Assembly (NCBI GenBank): GCA_020438665.1 | Contig: JAGQUE010000594.1 | Span: forward strand, 1 to 5,010 | Length of the DNA stretch: 5,010 bases | Origin: Nocardioidaceae bacterium | GTDB taxonomy: Bacteria; Actinomycetota; Actinomycetes; Propionibacteriales; Nocardioidaceae | Reading direction: 5' to 3' | Shown: positions 3,273-5,010 of the stretch, piece after piece | How positions within the stretch are numbered: the first letter of the stretch is position 1 | How the letters are laid out: the number at the start of each line of letters is the position of its first letter | Made by a program: the position numbers and the translations under genes | The notes under the pieces: model-generated | What the model was told of the DNA's origin: nothing | Databases searched by the model: none | Seen by the model: only the letters and a program-made list of their open reading frames with translations

Positions 3273-5010
3273 TGGCTCACCATCACCACGGAGACGGTTC
3301 CGGGGGCGTCGGGGTGGTCGGCGCGCCCCAGGTCGCGCTGGTCGGCAACCCCAACTCCGGCAAGAGCTCGCTGTTCAACCGGCTCACGGGGCTGCGGTCC
3401 AAGACCGGCAACTACCCCGGGGTGACCGTGTCCCGGTTCGTCGGGGGCTGCGCAATCGACGGCTGTGACTTCACCGTCGAGGACCTGCCCGGCTCCTACA
3501 GTCTCGAGCCCATCAGCCCCGACGAGGAGATCGTCGCCGACATCCTCGAGGGTCGGGTTGAGGGCGTCGGCCAGCCCGACGTCGTCCTCGCCGTCGTCGA
3601 CGCGACCACGCTCCAGCGCGGGCTCGTCCTCGTCAGCCAGCTGCTCCAGCTCGACCGTCCCGTGTGTCTGGTCATCACCTTCACCGACGAGCTCGTCACG
3701 AGGCAGGGGGCGCTCGACGTCGCAGCGCTCGGGCGGGCGGTCGGCGTTCCGGCGATCGCCGTGGTCGCCAACCGCACGGGCAGGCTGACCGAGCTGCGTG
3801 AGCTGCTCAAGGACCACACCAGCTGGCCCTCACCCCCGGTGCCGCCGCCCTCGGAGCACGGCGAGCTGGATGCCTGGATCGTCTCGGTCCTCCACGCCGC
3901 CGGCTATCGGGCTCCCCAGCCGCACCAGGCGACCCGCTCGGTCGACCGGGTGCTGCTCCACCCGCTGTGGGGCGCCGTCGTCTTCCTCGGGGTGATGTTC
4001 GCCTTCTTCCAGGTCATCTTCGGGGTCGCGGCCCCGTTGCAGGGTCTGGTCGAGTCACTGTTCGGCTGGCTGGGAAGCCTCGTCGAGGACCATGTCGGCA
4101 ACCCGGTGCTCTCCGGGCTGCTGGGCCACGCGATCATCGGTGGCGTTGGTGGTGTGGTGGTGTTCGTGCCCCAGATCATGCTGCTGTTCCTGCTGATCTC
4201 GATCCTGGAGGGGGTTGGCTACCTCTCCCGCGCGGCGTTCCTGATGGACCGGCTGCTGTCCCGGTTCGGCCTCGAGGGCCGGGCGTTCGTCGCGCTGTTG
4301 TCGTCGTTCGCCTGCGCGGTCCCCGGCATCATGGCGACCCGGACCATGCCGTCGGCCAAGGAGCGGATCGCCACGATGATGGCCGCGCCGCTGATGACCT
4401 GCTCGGCCCGGCTGCCGGTCTATGTGCTGCTGATCGGGCTGCTCGTGCCGACATCGGCCCGGGTCGGGCCCGTCGGCGCCCAGGGGCTCGTCATGTTCGG
4501 CCTCTATCTCCTCGGGGCGGTGTCCGCGATGCTCGCGGCGTGGGTCTTCCGGCGGCTCAGCGACCGGGGCGACCAGCCTGCGCTGCCGTTCTATCTGGAG
4601 ATGCCGCCCTATCGCATCCCGTCGCTGCGCTCGGTGCTGCTGTCGATGTGGGAGTCCGCGGTGACCTTCCTGCGCAAGGTCGGCAGCATCATCCTGCTCA
4701 CCACGGTCGCGCTCTGGGTGCTGCTCAACCTGCCCGCCCACTCGGCCGCCGACCTGTCCCGGGCCGGCATCGACCCCGACGATCGGTCGGCCGCAGCCGC
4801 CTTCACGGTCGAGCACAGCTATGCCGCCTCCGTCGGGCGGGCCCTGGAGCCGGTGTTCGAGCCGCTGGGCTTCGACTGGCGGGTCAACGTGGGCGTGCTC
4901 GCCTCGATCTCGGCGCGTGAGACCTTCGTGGCGACGATGGGACAGATCTCCTCAGCAGACAACCCCGAGGACCCGGCCCAGGCGCTCAAGGACTGGACCT
5001 ATACCGACGG
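3272..5010 (+). CDS. feoB: Ferrous iron permease FeoB, truncated by the window end
   Basis: FeoB couples a cytosolic G-domain to a polytopic inner-membrane Fe(II) channel. The first 579 residues are present of a usual 600-770. The N-terminus is MAHHHHGDG, a four-histidine tract. The G-domain follows: G1 GNPNSGKSS (25-33), switch I KTGNYPGVTV (44-53), G3 DLPGSYSL (71-78) and a G4 position reading TFTD (136-139) where NxxD is usual. The spacer (about 170-225) matches the GDI region. Membrane segments begin near 231 (PLWGAVVFLGVMF). The first gate reads VPQIMLLFLLISILEGVGY (299-317) and runs to FACAVPGIMATRT, with Cys348, then MTCSARLPVY with Cys377. The second gate begins RKVGSIILL (468-476), with NVGVLASISARETFVATMG at 539-557. 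ATG at 3272 overlaps the feoA stop, and its distance to G1 is normal. The protein appears intact up to the edge. Confidence 0.95.
   Translation, partial: MAHHHHGDGSGGVGVVGAPQVALVGNPNSGKSSLFNRLTGLRSKTGNYPGVTVSRFVGGCAIDGCDFTVEDLPGSYSLEPISPDEEIVADILEGRVEGVGQPDVVLAVVDATTLQRGLVLVSQLLQLDRPVCLVITFTDELVTRQGALDVAALGRAVGVPAIAVVANRTGRLTELRELLKDHTSWPSPPVPPPSEHGELDAWIVSVLHAAGYRAPQPHQATRSVDRVLLHPLWGAVVFLGVMFAFFQVIFGVAAPLQGLVESLFGWLGSLVEDHVGNPVLSGLLGHAIIGGVGGVVVFVPQIMLLFLLISILEGVGYLSRAAFLMDRLLSRFGLEGRAFVALLSSFACAVPGIMATRTMPSAKERIATMMAAPLMTCSARLPVYVLLIGLLVPTSARVGPVGAQGLVMFGLYLLGAVSAMLAAWVFRRLSDRGDQPALPFYLEMPPYRIPSLRSVLLSMWESAVTFLRKVGSIILLTTVALWVLLNLPAHSAADLSRAGIDPDDRSAAAAFTVEHSYAASVGRALEPVFEPLGFDWRVNVGVLASISARETFVATMGQISSADNPEDPAQALKDWTYTD

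Noticed and set aside
3212..3817. A 201-codon minus-strand open frame opposite feoB, and similarly 4055-4816
   Set aside because: Both are antisense shadows of the conserved FeoB G-domain and membrane domain. The acidic/Gln-rich composition reflects complementary GC-rich codons.
3967..4920. A 317-codon plus-strand open frame inside feoB
   Set aside because: It is out of frame with FeoB, whose motifs continue unbroken from 3272 to the window end; the product is Arg/Gly/Ala-rich noise.

Overview
The window is about 70% GC, dense and almost entirely coding, and reads as ordinary chromosome of a high-GC actinobacterium. The evidence for this is the SigF/SigB-type sigma factor, actinobacterial-looking TANNNT promoter elements placed 6-7 bases before start codons, G/C-rich third positions and the sequence style of the enzymes. 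I cannot name the genus. Micrococcales or Propionibacteriales would fit, but that is a guess.

Layout from left to right. Bases 2-121 are the 3' end of a small membrane protein gene. After a 109-bp gap holding a candidate alternative-sigma promoter comes a complete group 3 sigma factor (231-1049, +). A tandem repeat and a strong GC hairpin (1048-1103) separate it from a convergent aldo/keto reductase gene (1105-1941, -). The reductase is divergent, across only 48 bp, from an SRPBCC-fold protein (1990-2460, +). These two genes appear to be driven by overlapping mirror-image promoters that would give leaderless mRNAs. The SRPBCC gene runs tail to tail, with a 10-bp overlap, into a NifX/NifB-C-terminal-like metal-cofactor protein gene (2451-2819, -). 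That gene diverges, across 141 bp containing a perfect 10+10 bp palindrome, from feoA (2961-3272, +). feoA is translationally coupled to feoB, which runs off the right edge (3272-5010, +).

The functional core is ferrous iron uptake. FeoA is a small cytosolic SH3-like partner and FeoB a GTP-binding-domain-coupled membrane permease. The divergent NifX-like protein may handle iron or iron-sulfur clusters. The palindrome between them has AGGT/ACCT half-sites, so a DtxR-family metal-dependent repressor is the obvious candidate to control one or both directions. The sigma factor, reductase and SRPBCC protein have no clear pathway link to the iron genes. A stress or redox theme is possible but unproven.

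I see no mobile element, CRISPR array, RNA gene or plainly novel system. The points most worth checking are the feo palindrome and its divergent partner, the face-to-face leaderless promoters, the sigma factor without a visible anti-sigma partner, the altered G4 motif of FeoB, and the unusual preference for the tyrosine codon TAT.
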